Source: JAKAIY01 sp963809385 (GTDB lineage: Bacteria; Chloroflexota; Ktedonobacteria; Ktedonobacterales; JADMIN01). Taken from it: a DNA stretch of 64,000 nucleotides. Under the pieces are notes generated by a model. It saw only the letters and a list, made by a program, of their open reading frames with translations. It was not told the DNA's origin and ran no database searches. The stretch is taken from contig CAWEJL010000005.1 in NCBI GenBank assembly GCA_963809385.1, forward strand, positions 496,001 to 560,000, in the 5' to 3' direction. The position numbers were made by a program, and so were the translations under genes. Positions 55,660 through 64,000 of the stretch are shown in pieces. How positions within the stretch are numbered: the first letter of the stretch is position 1; each line of letters opens with the position of its first letter.

Positions 55660-57642
55660 ATGTCAACTCCTCAGGGATCATCCGAGCAGTCATCCACCAT
55701 TGACGCGCTGCTTCAGGAGACCCGGCGGTTCCCGCCATCCGCGGAGTTCACCGCCGACGCGAATGTGCGTGATCCATCCGTCTACCAGCGGGCCAAAGAT
55801 GATCCCGAGGGATTCTGGGCGGAGGCCGCGAACCGGCTGGACTGGTTCCAGCGCTGGGAAAAAGTGCTGGATTGGGACGCGCCCTGGGCCAAGTGGTTCG
55901 TGGGCGGCAAGCTGAACGCCTCGTACAACGCCGTAGACCGCCACGTAAAGACCTGGCGCCGCAACAAGGCCGCCATCGTCTGGGAAGGCGAGCCAGGCGA
56001 CACCCGCGTGCTCACCTATCGTGACCTCTACCGCGAAGTTAACACCTTCGCCGCCGTGCTCAAGAAGCTCGGTGTCACCAAGGGTGATCGCGTCGCCTTC
56101 TACATGCCGATGATCCCAGAACTGGCGATAGGCCTGCTCGCCTGCGCCCGCATCGGCGCGCCGCACACCGTCATCTTCGGCGGTTTCAGCGCCGAGGCCC
56201 TGCGCGACCGCTGCAACGACTCCGGCGCCAAGCTGATCGTGACCGCTGATGGTGGCTGGCGGCGCGGCAACATCATCCCGCTGAAGGACACGACCGACGC
56301 GGCGGCGGCGGAAGCCACAACCGTCGAGAACGTGCTCGTCATCGAGCGGCTTGGCTCCTCCGTTCGTGAAGTGGCCATGCAAGAGGGCCGCGACCACTGG
56401 TACCACGATCTGGCGACCAGCGTCGGGCGTCAGATCGTCGAGCCGGAGCCGCTCGATAGCGAGCATCCGCTCTACATCATGTACACCTCCGGCACGACGG
56501 GCAAACCGAAGGGCCAGCTCCACACAACCGGCGGTTACCTGGTCGCCACGTCACTGACGCACGAGTGGATCTTCGACCTCAAAGAAGACGACATCTACTG
56601 GTGCACCGCGGATATCGGCTGGGTGACCGGCCACAGCTACATCGTCTACGGCCCGCTCACCAACGGCGCGACCGTGGTGATGTACGAGGGCTCGCCCGAC
56701 TATCCCGATAAGGACCGCTTCTGGGACCTGATCGAGAAGTACGGCGTCACGATCCTCTACACCGCGCCGACCTCAATTCGCACGTTCATGCGCTGGGGCG
56801 ACCAGTATCCCGCCATGCACGATCTCTCGTCGCTGCGGCTGTTGGGCACCGTCGGTGAGCCAATCAACCCGGAGGCGTGGATCTGGTACAACGAGCACAT
56901 CGGTCACGGCAAGAGCCCGATCGTTGACACCTGGTGGCAGACGGAGACCGGGCAGATCATGATTACGCCGCTGCCTGGCATCGTCGCCACCAAGCCAGGC
57001 TCGGCCACCAGGCCGTTCCCCGGCATCGAGGCGGATATCCTCGATGAGGCTGGCAACAGCGTGCCGGTCAACACCGGCGGCAATCTGGTCATCAAGCGCC
57101 CATGGCCGGGTATGTCGCGCACGATCTGGGGCGACCCCGACCGCTACAAGCGCACATACTGGGAGCGCTACCCCGGCATCTATCTGACCGGCGACGGCGC
57201 CCGGCGCGACGAGGACGGCTACTACTGGCTCCTGGGCCGCGTGGATGACGTGCTCAACGTCTCTGGCCACCGCATCGGCACGATGGAGATCGAGAGCGCG
57301 CTGGTCAGCCACCCGGCGGTGGCGGAAGCGGCGGTCATCGGCGCCAGCGACCCGATCACAGGCCAGGCGATCGTGGCGTTCGTCACCCCGCGCGCTGGGC
57401 ACGCGGCCAACGATGCGCTTCAAGCCGACCTGCGCGAGCATGTGGTGAAGAGCATCGGCGCGCTGGCCCGGCCCAAGAAGATCTACTTCACGGCCGAGCT
57501 GCCCAAGACCCGCAGCGCCAAGATCATGCGCCGCCTGCTGCGCGACATCGCCGAAGGGCGTGTGCTGGGTGACACCACCACGCTGCTCGATGCGCACATC
57601 GTCGCGCAGATCAAGGACCAATACGAGTCCAGCGAAGGCTAG
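55660..57642 (+). CDS. acsA: Acetyl-CoA synthetase
   Basis: A 660-aa AMP-forming enzyme of full length. It has the P-loop YTSGTTGKPKGQLHTT, the acyl-pocket WCTADIGWVTGHSYIVYGPL with its conserved Trp, TWWQTETGQIMITPLPG and the C-terminal PKTRSAKIMRR with the acetylatable catalytic Lys. It converts acetate, ATP and CoA to acetyl-CoA. ATG 55660 is preceded by AAGGGGA; the frame starts earlier at 55621 without a ribosome site. It ends with a clear terminator. Confidence 0.96.
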   Translation: MSTPQGSSEQSSTIDALLQETRRFPPSAEFTADANVRDPSVYQRAKDDPEGFWAEAANRLDWFQRWEKVLDWDAPWAKWFVGGKLNASYNAVDRHVKTWRRNKAAIVWEGEPGDTRVLTYRDLYREVNTFAAVLKKLGVTKGDRVAFYMPMIPELAIGLLACARIGAPHTVIFGGFSAEALRDRCNDSGAKLIVTADGGWRRGNIIPLKDTTDAAAAEATTVENVLVIERLGSSVREVAMQEGRDHWYHDLATSVGRQIVEPEPLDSEHPLYIMYTSGTTGKPKGQLHTTGGYLVATSLTHEWIFDLKEDDIYWCTADIGWVTGHSYIVYGPLTNGATVVMYEGSPDYPDKDRFWDLIEKYGVTILYTAPTSIRTFMRWGDQYPAMHDLSSLRLLGTVGEPINPEAWIWYNEHIGHGKSPIVDTWWQTETGQIMITPLPGIVATKPGSATRPFPGIEADILDEAGNSVPVNTGGNLVIKRPWPGMSRTIWGDPDRYKRTYWERYPGIYLTGDGARRDEDGYYWLLGRVDDVLNVSGHRIGTMEIESALVSHPAVAEAAVIGASDPITGQAIVAFVTPRAGHAANDALQADLREHVVKSIGALARPKKIYFTAELPKTRSAKIMRRLLRDIAEGRVLGDTTTLLDAHIVAQIKDQYESSEG

Positions 57643-57689
57643 AGCGGACGGTCCCAGGCTGACCTGAAACGCTAGCGACGGCCAGTCCA

Positions 57690-57746
57690 GCGCCTGGAAG
57701 CGATGGAGACGCATAAAGCCTCTCCACCGTCTCCAGGCGCGTTTTC
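57690..57746 (+). terminator. Terminator after acsA
   Basis: A 19-nt stem (57690-57708 with 57722-57740), 16 of 19 positions paired, followed by GTTTTC. It starts 48 nt past the acsA stop. Confidence 0.6.
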
Positions 57747-57861
57747 GCACGCCTCATGACCCAAGCGCATGGGCCCAGCGGAATTGAAACGCAGACTGGA
57801 CGTTTCAGAATCTCCTATCAGTCGTTATTGGAGTGGAAGCGTCCATGAGAAATCAGCGCCC

Positions 57862-58491
57862 TTAGCCGTTTGTAAGCTGATTCAGCCAGGGATGATGTGG
57901 ATGCGCCTCTGTCAACGCATTCCTGAGCCATCGGCGACGCTCTGAATTTAACGCGGGAAGGGTTCGCGAGAAGTCGGCTTCATCCTTGGGGCGATGCTGC
58001 CTGGCTTTGTAGAGCAACTGGATCTCGGGAGCAATATACGGGATACCCTCCGCAGTAGTGTTTCCCAAAGCGGCTATCGAGCGAACGATGGTTGGCGTGC
58101 GGCGAAAGCGCCACGAATCATCACAGGTATCGGCGATCATGAGCTGGAGAGCCCACGGCTGAGTCGAAGTGGGGCGACACCAGATATCGTGGATGCGCAA
58201 ATCCAGGACCTCATCGAGGAGCCAGGGGCGAAATGGCCAGGCCTCATCACGAGGAGGCGGGAGAGCGGCCTGGATATCCCACGCGCCAAATAGAGTGCGA
58301 GCCGCGTGTTGATCACGGCGGAGAATTTGAACATCGATATCCTCATGCTCCCGAGTCTGAATTCCCAGGAAGAGATCGATGGCCCATCCTCCCGCAATCC
58401 ACCAGGGAACTCGCAGAGAAGCGAAGAACGTCGCGACATCGTGCGGACTCCAGGGCTGCCATCTTCCCAATGGATGAGTTTCATCTGTCAT
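57862..58491 (-). CDS. Nucleotidyltransferase-fold protein (aminoglycoside adenylyltransferase-like)
   Basis: A 209-aa protein. VPWWIAGGWAIDLFLGIQTR followed by EHEDIDVQILRRDQ gives the GG..D and ExxDxD acidic pattern of the pol-beta nucleotidyltransferase fold, in the style of lincosamide/ANT(2'') enzymes and their relatives. The later YIAPEIQLLYKARQHRPKDE is also typical. The substrate is unknown. Slightly lower GC than its neighbours hints at recent acquisition. ATG 58491 is the likely start, though its ribosome site is weak. Confidence 0.7.
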   Translation of the reverse strand: MTDETHPLGRWQPWSPHDVATFFASLRVPWWIAGGWAIDLFLGIQTREHEDIDVQILRRDQHAARTLFGAWDIQAALPPPRDEAWPFRPWLLDEVLDLRIHDIWCRPTSTQPWALQLMIADTCDDSWRFRRTPTIVRSIAALGNTTAEGIPYIAPEIQLLYKARQHRPKDEADFSRTLPALNSERRRWLRNALTEAHPHHPWLNQLTNG

Positions 58492-58562
58492 TTGCGAGCT
58501 TCTTCTGTTCGCGCCACGTTCCGTGACCACGCGATTCATCAGCAGTCAACATCACACGATCG

Positions 58563-59447
58563 TTAACGCGATGACAAACTAGCGCTGGGCGTCATCTCCG
58601 CGACCAGTAGCGCGCCCTCTCCCGTCTGAATCAGCGCCCCCTGCTCGGTCATCAGGATGATTTCGCCGGGATTGACGCCAGCGGTAGCGATCTCCGGCGC
58701 CAGCCGCGCGCGGTGAATCAGCCACTCCTCACCACCGACTATCGCCAGCGTACCCGAACCGAAGCACGCGCGCACCTGGTTATGGATCTGCTCGGCGGTG
58801 CGCGTCCAGTCCACGCGCCGGTCGTCCACGCCGGGAATCGGCGCGTAGCTGGCGCGCGCGGGATCCTGCGGCGTCCCAGGGTCGCCCGCTATGACCTTCT
58901 CCAGCGCGGTGATTATCAGTGAGGGAGCGATCTCGAACAGTCGTGGGTAGACATCGTCGGGCGTCTCGTCCGGGCCTATTGGAGTCGAGCCTTGCGCCAG
59001 GATCGCGCCTGTATCGAACGAGCCGTCCATGCGGTGCAGAGTCAGGCCAAGCTCCGGCTCGCCATTGTAGAACTGCCAGAACATCGGGTCAGGCCCGCGA
59101 TACGCTGGCAGCAGCGCAGGATGCGCGTTGACGCAGCCCAGGCGTGGCAGCGCGAGAACCTCCGGCGGCAGCAGGCGCGGGAAGCCCGTCACCAGAATCA
59201 GGTCAGGCTCCAAACCAGCGAGCAGGCTGGGAAGTTGCCCCATCTTGCTGGTGATGAGCAGGCTGGCTGGCAATGGCGGGTTGGCTGTGACATCCTGATA
59301 GGCGAGGCTGGGGCGGCGCGCCGTGCCAGGCGTCATCACCACCAGCGCGATCTCATGGCCAAGCTGGCGCAGCAGCCCCGCGACCCCGCTTGTGCCCGTG
59401 GCGCCCTGCGACGAAAAGTACACGATCCGTAGCGATTCCTGACTCAT
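58563..59447 (-). CDS. Formyltransferase-family protein (Fmt-like)
   Basis: A 294-aa protein. The formyl transfer motif is NAHPALLPAYRGPDPMFWQF, with catalytic Asn-x-His, and the later Asp in HRMDGSFDTGAILAQ. An Fmt-C-like C-terminal domain (YAPIPGVDDRRVDWTRTAEQ) is present. It could be a second methionyl-tRNA formyltransferase or act on a nucleotide sugar; no def gene is adjacent. ATG 59447 has GGGAG 6 nt upstream. It is divergent from a GNAT gene. Confidence 0.8.
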   Translation of the reverse strand: MSQESLRIVYFSSQGATGTSGVAGLLRQLGHEIALVVMTPGTARRPSLAYQDVTANPPLPASLLITSKMGQLPSLLAGLEPDLILVTGFPRLLPPEVLALPRLGCVNAHPALLPAYRGPDPMFWQFYNGEPELGLTLHRMDGSFDTGAILAQGSTPIGPDETPDDVYPRLFEIAPSLIITALEKVIAGDPGTPQDPARASYAPIPGVDDRRVDWTRTAEQIHNQVRACFGSGTLAIVGGEEWLIHRARLAPEIATAGVNPGEIILMTEQGALIQTGEGALLVAEMTPSASLSSR

Positions 59448-59532
59448 AGAGCGCTCCCTCATCGAGGCCAATCTCACGCGGCGCAAGATTCTCGCATCCC
59501 CCGCGCCTTTGACGCGAAGAAAGGATACCACC

Positions 59533-60162
59533 ATGACACAGCGTGACTCACGCTCGGCGCGCGCGAAAAGCGAGGATGCCGCGCCTGCCCCAATCTACAA
59601 CATCGTAGGCGACAAAGTGGCGCTAGGACCGGGCGAGCGCGAGCAGACCATCGCCAGCTACTTCACCCACGATAACGACTTCGAGATCACCATGCTCGCT
59701 GGCGATCCGCTCTGGCCACGCACACGCGACGAGATCGAGGCGGAGTATGATGAGGACGCCAAAAAGCGCGATCGACGCTGGGTTGGCTTCACGATCTACG
59801 ACCGTGCGACCGCCACACCAATCGGTGGTCTCGGCCTTCGCGACATCGACTGGATGACCAACTGCGCGACGCTTGGCATCAGCCTCCATCGCAAAGACTA
59901 CTGGGGTAAGGGCTACGGCACGGAGGCGATGACGCTACTGCTGGATTACGGTTTTACCGTCCTCGGCCTGCACAACATCATGTTGGAGACTTACGCCTAC
60001 AACGAGCGCGCCATCCGCTCCTACCGCAAGGTGGGATTCAAAGAAATCGGGCGTCGGCGCGAAGCGCAGCGCCTGGGCGACAAACGCTACGATGAGGTGT
60101 TCATGGACATCCTGCGGACTGAATTCCGCAGTCCACTGAAGCCGGTCATCACGCTCCCCTGA
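59533..60162 (+). CDS. GNAT family N-acetyltransferase
   Basis: A 209-aa protein of the RimJ/RimL type. GGLGLRDIDWMTNCATLGIS is followed by the acetyl-CoA loop YWGKGYGTEAMTLLLDYGF and the family end NERAIRSYRKVGFKEIGRRR. It transfers an acetyl group to an amine; the target is unknown. AAGGA precedes ATG 59533. It converges on the amidase gene with a 15-bp gap. Confidence 0.88.
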   Translation: MTQRDSRSARAKSEDAAPAPIYNIVGDKVALGPGEREQTIASYFTHDNDFEITMLAGDPLWPRTRDEIEAEYDEDAKKRDRRWVGFTIYDRATATPIGGLGLRDIDWMTNCATLGISLHRKDYWGKGYGTEAMTLLLDYGFTVLGLHNIMLETYAYNERAIRSYRKVGFKEIGRRREAQRLGDKRYDEVFMDILRTEFRSPLKPVITLP

Positions 60163-60177
60163 CGCCGCGCGATCGAC

Positions 60178-61752
60178 CTATACCACGCTAGGGCTGGGCA
60201 TCCCGCCCCGCGCGGCGACCGCCTCCTCGATGGCGCGCATCGCCGCCAGCGCGACATGCTCGCGCCACGGGCGCGCCACCACCTGCGCCGCCAGCGGCAG
60301 CCCGGCGCTGCCCACTTCCGCCCGCCGCGCGGCCCGCAGCGCCACATCGCCCACACGCTTGCGCGGCTGCTCCTCATCAGGGCGCACCGTCGAGACCGGC
60401 ACAATGCCCGTCGGGTAGCCCAGCACGTTGTAGAGCGTCGCGTAGGCCCCAGCGGTCACCAGGTCGCGGCTGTCGCCGTGGCGAATGGCGGGCAGCGCGG
60501 CGGCGGGGCAGATGATGACATCGAACGGCCCGCCCGCGTCCGAATCCAGCGCCTGCTGGAAGCGCCGCTGGTACTCCATCTGCGCCTCGATCAGCCGCCA
60601 GTAGTGCAGGGCATCCTTGTAGCCGAAGTTGCTGGCGACGGCGGCGAGCGAGCGCTGGCCAACCATGCGCAGCGCGCCGCTCGCCGCCGCCAGCAGCGGG
60701 CGTGGCAGGCTCGCCAGCATGAGCAACTGGGCGATGCGCGGGTCACGCGGGTTGCGCCCCATGAACTCACTCGCGCCCCGCCCGCCATCGGCGCTGAGAA
60801 CGCCGTAGAAGATGTCCGCAGCCCGCATGACCTCCGGCGGGCGCCACTCCGTGACCTGCGCGCCACGGCCAGCCAGGAACCCCGCCGCCTCCGTCACGGC
60901 GCGGCTCACGCTGCGCGCGGGCGGCAGAATGCCATCATCGGTGTAGTACGCGACGCGCAGCTTCGCGATGTCCACCGCCGCGGGATCGCCCAGGGGCATT
61001 GGCGGCTCAACGGCGGGCGCGCGCCCGCCATTGATGATCTCCAGCGCAAGCGCCACGTCGTCCACCGTCCGCGCCAGCGGCCCAACCTGGCTGACGATCG
61101 CCCGCTGGCCAAGCGACATACCGAACGCGGCGAAGTCCGGCAAGCGCCCTGCCGTCGGCTTCATCCCCACGACGCCACAGAACGCCGACGGCACGCGGAT
61201 ACTGCCGCCGATGTCCGTGCCCAGCCCCAGCGGCGAGCCGCCCGCCGCGATGATCGCCGCCTGCCCGCCACTGCTGCCGCCCGTTGACCGCTCCAGGTTC
61301 CAGGGATTATTGGCGCGGCCATAGAGCGGGTTGTCGCTCTCGATGTAGAGCAGCAGTTGCGGGACGTTGGTCTTGCCGAGGATGATCGCCCCCGCCTCGC
61401 GCAGCCGCCGCACGTAGACGTCATCCTCAGTCGCCAGCGTCTTCGCGCGCGACGGCAAGCCATAGGTCGAGGGCGTTCCAGCCACATCGAGCGCTTCTTT
61501 GATCGTCACCGGCACACCATGCAGCGGGCCGAGCGGCTCGCCGTGCGCCCGGCGCTCGTCCGCCGCGCGGGCCTCAGCGCGCGCCTCGTCGTAGCGCTTG
61601 ACCACCACCGCGTTGAGCTTTGGGTTGACCGCCTCGATGCGGGCGATATGCGCCTCGACCGCCTCGACCGCTGACACCTCGCCCGACGCGATCGCCTGCG
61701 CAAGCTCAACGCCCGACATGGCGAGCAACTGATTCTCCGACGTCGCGCTCAT
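60178..61752 (-). CDS. Amidase (amidase-signature family)
   Basis: A 524-aa enzyme with the Ser-cisSer-Lys triad: Lys in VPVTIKEALDVAG, cis-Ser in STGGSSGGQAAIIA and the nucleophile in TDIGGSIRVPSAFCG. The downstream GMKPTAGRLP is standard. It hydrolyses amides; the family includes GatA, but no gatB or gatC is near and sequence details (FGMSLGQRAIVSQVGP) fit a general amidase. Length is normal. Confidence 0.92.
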   Translation of the reverse strand: MSATSENQLLAMSGVELAQAIASGEVSAVEAVEAHIARIEAVNPKLNAVVVKRYDEARAEARAADERRAHGEPLGPLHGVPVTIKEALDVAGTPSTYGLPSRAKTLATEDDVYVRRLREAGAIILGKTNVPQLLLYIESDNPLYGRANNPWNLERSTGGSSGGQAAIIAAGGSPLGLGTDIGGSIRVPSAFCGVVGMKPTAGRLPDFAAFGMSLGQRAIVSQVGPLARTVDDVALALEIINGGRAPAVEPPMPLGDPAAVDIAKLRVAYYTDDGILPPARSVSRAVTEAAGFLAGRGAQVTEWRPPEVMRAADIFYGVLSADGGRGASEFMGRNPRDPRIAQLLMLASLPRPLLAAASGALRMVGQRSLAAVASNFGYKDALHYWRLIEAQMEYQRRFQQALDSDAGGPFDVIICPAAALPAIRHGDSRDLVTAGAYATLYNVLGYPTGIVPVSTVRPDEEQPRKRVGDVALRAARRAEVGSAGLPLAAQVVARPWREHVALAAMRAIEEAVAARGGMPSPSVV

Positions 61753-61799
61753 GCTTCCTACACCATCCCACTACAGAGAACAACAGGCCGCGCGTCGCG

Positions 61800-63545
61800 C
61801 TAGCTGAACGCAGCCATTGCGATGCCGGGAACGCGGGCCAGCGATGGCTGATATTCTAGGTCGGCAAGCTGGCGGAATACAGCGGGCGCCGCCTTGGCGC
61901 GGGTGACGAACCACGGCGGGACCGGCAGCAGGCGGAACGACGCGCGCACCACTGACTTCTGCGGCTGGTCAAACATCAGCGCGTTATGCACCACGCCCGT
62001 TCCGGAGCGGATGTTATCCAGCGAGTGGCCGGGGAACGCGCCCCAGGTGGTGACACCCAGTGCGAAGCTGACGCCAGCCCAGTAGTTGACGCCAACCGAG
62101 CCATAGCGCAGATTCGCGATGCCACGCTCGACGGCGGCGGCCACCTTGGGATCACGCAGCGAGGCGGGATGCACAATCAGCGTCGCGTTCAGCGTGCCCC
62201 ACACCTGCTCGTTGCAGAACTCCACCGCGCGGTCCACGTAGTCCGCGACACTGGCGGCGTCGAGCGCGGTCTCAGAGAAGAGCGAGCAGAACGCCTCGGT
62301 CGTGAAGCAGATATCGTCGCTGGCGCTGGGGTCCACGCCGGTAATCAGCGTCCAGGGAAGATTGGCGCCGTCGCCGGAGCCGTAGCGCTCCGCGTCGGGG
62401 TGGGCCTGGATGAACGCCTCGTAGCGGTCACGCGCGCCGGGATAGTAGGCCGGGCGGCTCGGCGCGCCTTTAAGGACGCCACGCATCGCGTCAAGCAGGC
62501 GCTGGCGCTGGCTCCAGCCACCATGCTGCACGACGACGCGCGTCGCGTTGCAATTGAAGCCGGCGTTGTTCGTCAGCATGCTAGCGATGTGCGCCGCCTG
62601 ATACTGGATGTCGGCCGCGGACCATGGCCCCGGCACGACGATCACCGGGCTGACGTTGCCTAACTCGCCGGTGATCTTCTTCGTGAGCAGCGGCGTCCCC
62701 GCCGCCTTTCGCGCCTGTCCATCCGGCCCAGCGCCCCAGACTATCGCATCGAAGGTCTTATCTGAACCGGTGATATGCACCTCGTCTACGCCAGCGTGAT
62801 TGCAGAGATACGCGCCCTCCGTCGCCCCGCCGTAGACCACCCGCAGATAGCCGCCCTCGATCAGCGAGCGGAAAGCCTGCTCCATCAGCGGGCCAATGTA
62901 GGCATTGACGGGGTTGGTCTTGAAGACGACCACCTGGTTCTCGACGAACAGCTTGTAGAGCGCGTCGAGTGGGCCGATACTAGCAACGTTCCCGGCGCCC
63001 AGCACCAGTGCGACCTTACCCGCCGGCTTTTGGCGGTAGGCGACCGCCATCGTCTGCGGCAAGGTCTCGGCGCTCACGCCGGGGTTCATCCAGATTTCAG
63101 CGGTAACGCCGGAGTAGAAGATCTTGTCATACCCCGTGTGCGGGAAGACGCCCGCCGCCACCTGCCCATTGGACAGCGTACGCACGCCACCGGGGATGCG
63201 CGGCGCGCCGTAGCGCTCGATGTCGAGCAGGCTCATGCGCAACTGGCGCAGATGCTTGAGGGTCGCGTATGGCCCCGTCGCCCACTCCTCACCCACTGCC
63301 GGAGAGTCTGGGCCGACACCTTTGGCCTCCAGGCAAGCGGCGACCCAACGGTCCTTGAGCGCGTGAAAGTCCGCCATCACGCGGTCAATCAGCGCGATCC
63401 GCTCGCGGATGGGGACAGCCACCCAGGCGTCTTTACGCTCCTGAAGCGTCCGTACCGCCTCATCCATCGCCGCTTGATCGGTCGCGGGGACCGCGCCAGC
63501 CGCGGTGGGAAACTGGAATGAGCCCTTCTCTAGCATCGTCGTCAT
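61800..63545 (-). CDS. Aldehyde dehydrogenase-family protein
   Basis: A 581-aa protein, longer than typical ALDH enzymes (about 490). It has the NAD-binding GSDKTFDAIVWG, the general base in KKITGELGNVSPVIV and the nucleophile in NNAGFNCNATRVVV. The cofactor-side KVALVLGAGNVASIGPLDAL replaces the common PWNFP region, pointing to an unusual ALDH subgroup. The substrate is unknown. The ATG at 63545 is about 120 nt after an extended -10. Confidence 0.88.
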   Translation of the reverse strand: MTTMLEKGSFQFPTAAGAVPATDQAAMDEAVRTLQERKDAWVAVPIRERIALIDRVMADFHALKDRWVAACLEAKGVGPDSPAVGEEWATGPYATLKHLRQLRMSLLDIERYGAPRIPGGVRTLSNGQVAAGVFPHTGYDKIFYSGVTAEIWMNPGVSAETLPQTMAVAYRQKPAGKVALVLGAGNVASIGPLDALYKLFVENQVVVFKTNPVNAYIGPLMEQAFRSLIEGGYLRVVYGGATEGAYLCNHAGVDEVHITGSDKTFDAIVWGAGPDGQARKAAGTPLLTKKITGELGNVSPVIVVPGPWSAADIQYQAAHIASMLTNNAGFNCNATRVVVQHGGWSQRQRLLDAMRGVLKGAPSRPAYYPGARDRYEAFIQAHPDAERYGSGDGANLPWTLITGVDPSASDDICFTTEAFCSLFSETALDAASVADYVDRAVEFCNEQVWGTLNATLIVHPASLRDPKVAAAVERGIANLRYGSVGVNYWAGVSFALGVTTWGAFPGHSLDNIRSGTGVVHNALMFDQPQKSVVRASFRLLPVPPWFVTRAKAAPAVFRQLADLEYQPSLARVPGIAMAAFS

Positions 63546-63664
63546 CAGGGTGTACGCCTCCTATGGCGTTATGTGGCCAGGCGTCTCCGCGTCGAACGCC
63601 CGTCTCGCCAGCGCCCATGTCGCCCATGCCGCCAAAACATAACGGACGGCCCACTTTGCCGGAA

Positions 63665-63673
63665 ACTATACCA
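63665..63673 (-). promoter_or_regulatory. Extended -10 of the aldehyde dehydrogenase gene
   Basis: On the minus strand TGGTATAGT (63673-63665), about 120 nt upstream of the ATG. Confidence 0.4.
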
Positions 63674-63695
63674 TAGAGAGCAGCCTCGCGCGCCA

Positions 63696-63704
63696 TGATA
63701 TACT
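63696..63704 (+). promoter_or_regulatory. Extended -10 of apt
   Basis: TGATATACT, 70 nt upstream of the apt ATG and only about 22 bp from the oppositely directed extended -10, so the two promoters lie back to back. Confidence 0.45.
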
Positions 63705-63773
63705 GCCACCGTTGGCGTGGCGACCAGACGTTGCGGCGTAGGTCTGGGCGCGAGTGATACAGGAGCAGGCGGC

Positions 63774-64000
63774 ATGAATCCCTCTTCACAGCAGGACCCA
63801 GCGGCCCAGGTGGGCGCGCTATCGCCTGAGCGCGAGGCGTGGCTGAAGAGCTCCATCCGCAGCCTGCCCGATTTTCCACAGCCTGGCATCCTCTTCCGCG
63901 ACATCACGCCGCTGCTGCAAAACCCCGAGACCATGCGTTTCACGCTGGAGGCGGTCGCCGCGCGCTACCGCGACGCGGGCATCCAGAAAGTGGTGGGCAT
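63774..64000 (+). CDS. apt: Adenine phosphoribosyltransferase, 5' part
   Basis: The first 75 residues of a gene that runs off the window, from ATG 63774 with AGGAG 8 nt upstream. SIRSLPDFPQPGILFRDITP followed by LLQNPETMRF is the characteristic Apt N-terminus, and AARYRDAGIQKVVG leads into the PRT core. The first 25 residues (NPSSQQDPAAQVGALSPERE) are a non-conserved extension. Apt salvages adenine to AMP. Confidence 0.93.
   Translation, partial: MNPSSQQDPAAQVGALSPEREAWLKSSIRSLPDFPQPGILFRDITPLLQNPETMRFTLEAVAARYRDAGIQKVVG

Overview
This window is GC-rich bacterial chromosome, densely coded on both strands. Nothing in it looks like a plasmid, prophage, transposon or CRISPR array. The gene content suggests a Chloroflexota (Ktedonobacteria-like) genome or metagenome-assembled genome. 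The pointers are a DUF5667 protein, a caa3-type oxidase combined with a System I cytochrome c maturation set, a Cys-type CcmE, a DUF3054 protein, GH42 and acetate-assimilation genes. The phylum call is inference from gene content, not a computed placement.

Layout. 0-3.4 kb: a DUF5667 protein with a GNGNGH-repeat tail, then two overlapping GT9 glycosyltransferases. 3.3-6.0 kb (-): a radical SAM enzyme translationally coupled to a 98-aa protein, a DUF3054 membrane protein and a cysteine-rich membrane protein. 6.1-20.9 kb (-): a respiratory supercluster, ctaB-ctaC-ctaD, then tlpA/ccmG, ccdA, a CopD-like protein, ccmE, a ccmF-ccmH fusion, a ccmI-like gene, an unknown gene, ccmA-B-C-D, then oxidase subunits IV and III. 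It can make heme O, mature c-type cytochromes and build the oxidase that uses them. 21.1-26.6 kb: a degenerate kinase/response-regulator hybrid, a blue-copper lipoprotein, a polyprenyl diphosphate synthase, a cysteine-rich membrane protein, QueC and a compact beta-carbonic-anhydrase-like protein. 26.6-31.6 kb: GH42 beta-galactosidase, acyl-CoA synthetase and two small membrane proteins. 31.8-34.0 kb: a P-loop GTPase with a tail-anchored partner of unknown function, the least explained locus here. 34.0-41.6 kb: RsmE, PrmA, a 744-aa TPR protein, a small unknown gene and a class A penicillin-binding protein. 42-49.3 kb: GltX and an exopolysaccharide-type group (NAD-sugar epimerase, Wzy-like polymerase/ligase, two GT4 enzymes, a PHP phosphoesterase). 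49.3-54.3 kb (-): an APH-like kinase, threonine dehydratase, a 181-aa unknown, dnaX and, upstream of dnaX, the SRP RNA gene. 54.5-57.7 kb: a SatP-type acetate transporter divergent from acetyl-CoA synthetase. 57.8-64 kb: a nucleotidyltransferase, a formyltransferase divergent from a GNAT, an amidase, an aldehyde dehydrogenase and the 5' part of apt.

Sequence quality. At least five single-base frame breaks interrupt otherwise intact genes (the GTPase partner, rsmE, the penicillin-binding protein, and dnaX twice). Three lie in C/G homopolymers. As dnaX is essential, residual assembly indels are the likeliest cause, and these genes are annotated as repaired units.

Regulatory signals. Several upstream regions carry recognisable housekeeping promoters, often with the -10 box TATACT or TACACT and sometimes a TGn extension. 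Strong GC-rich inverted repeats follow many transcription units.
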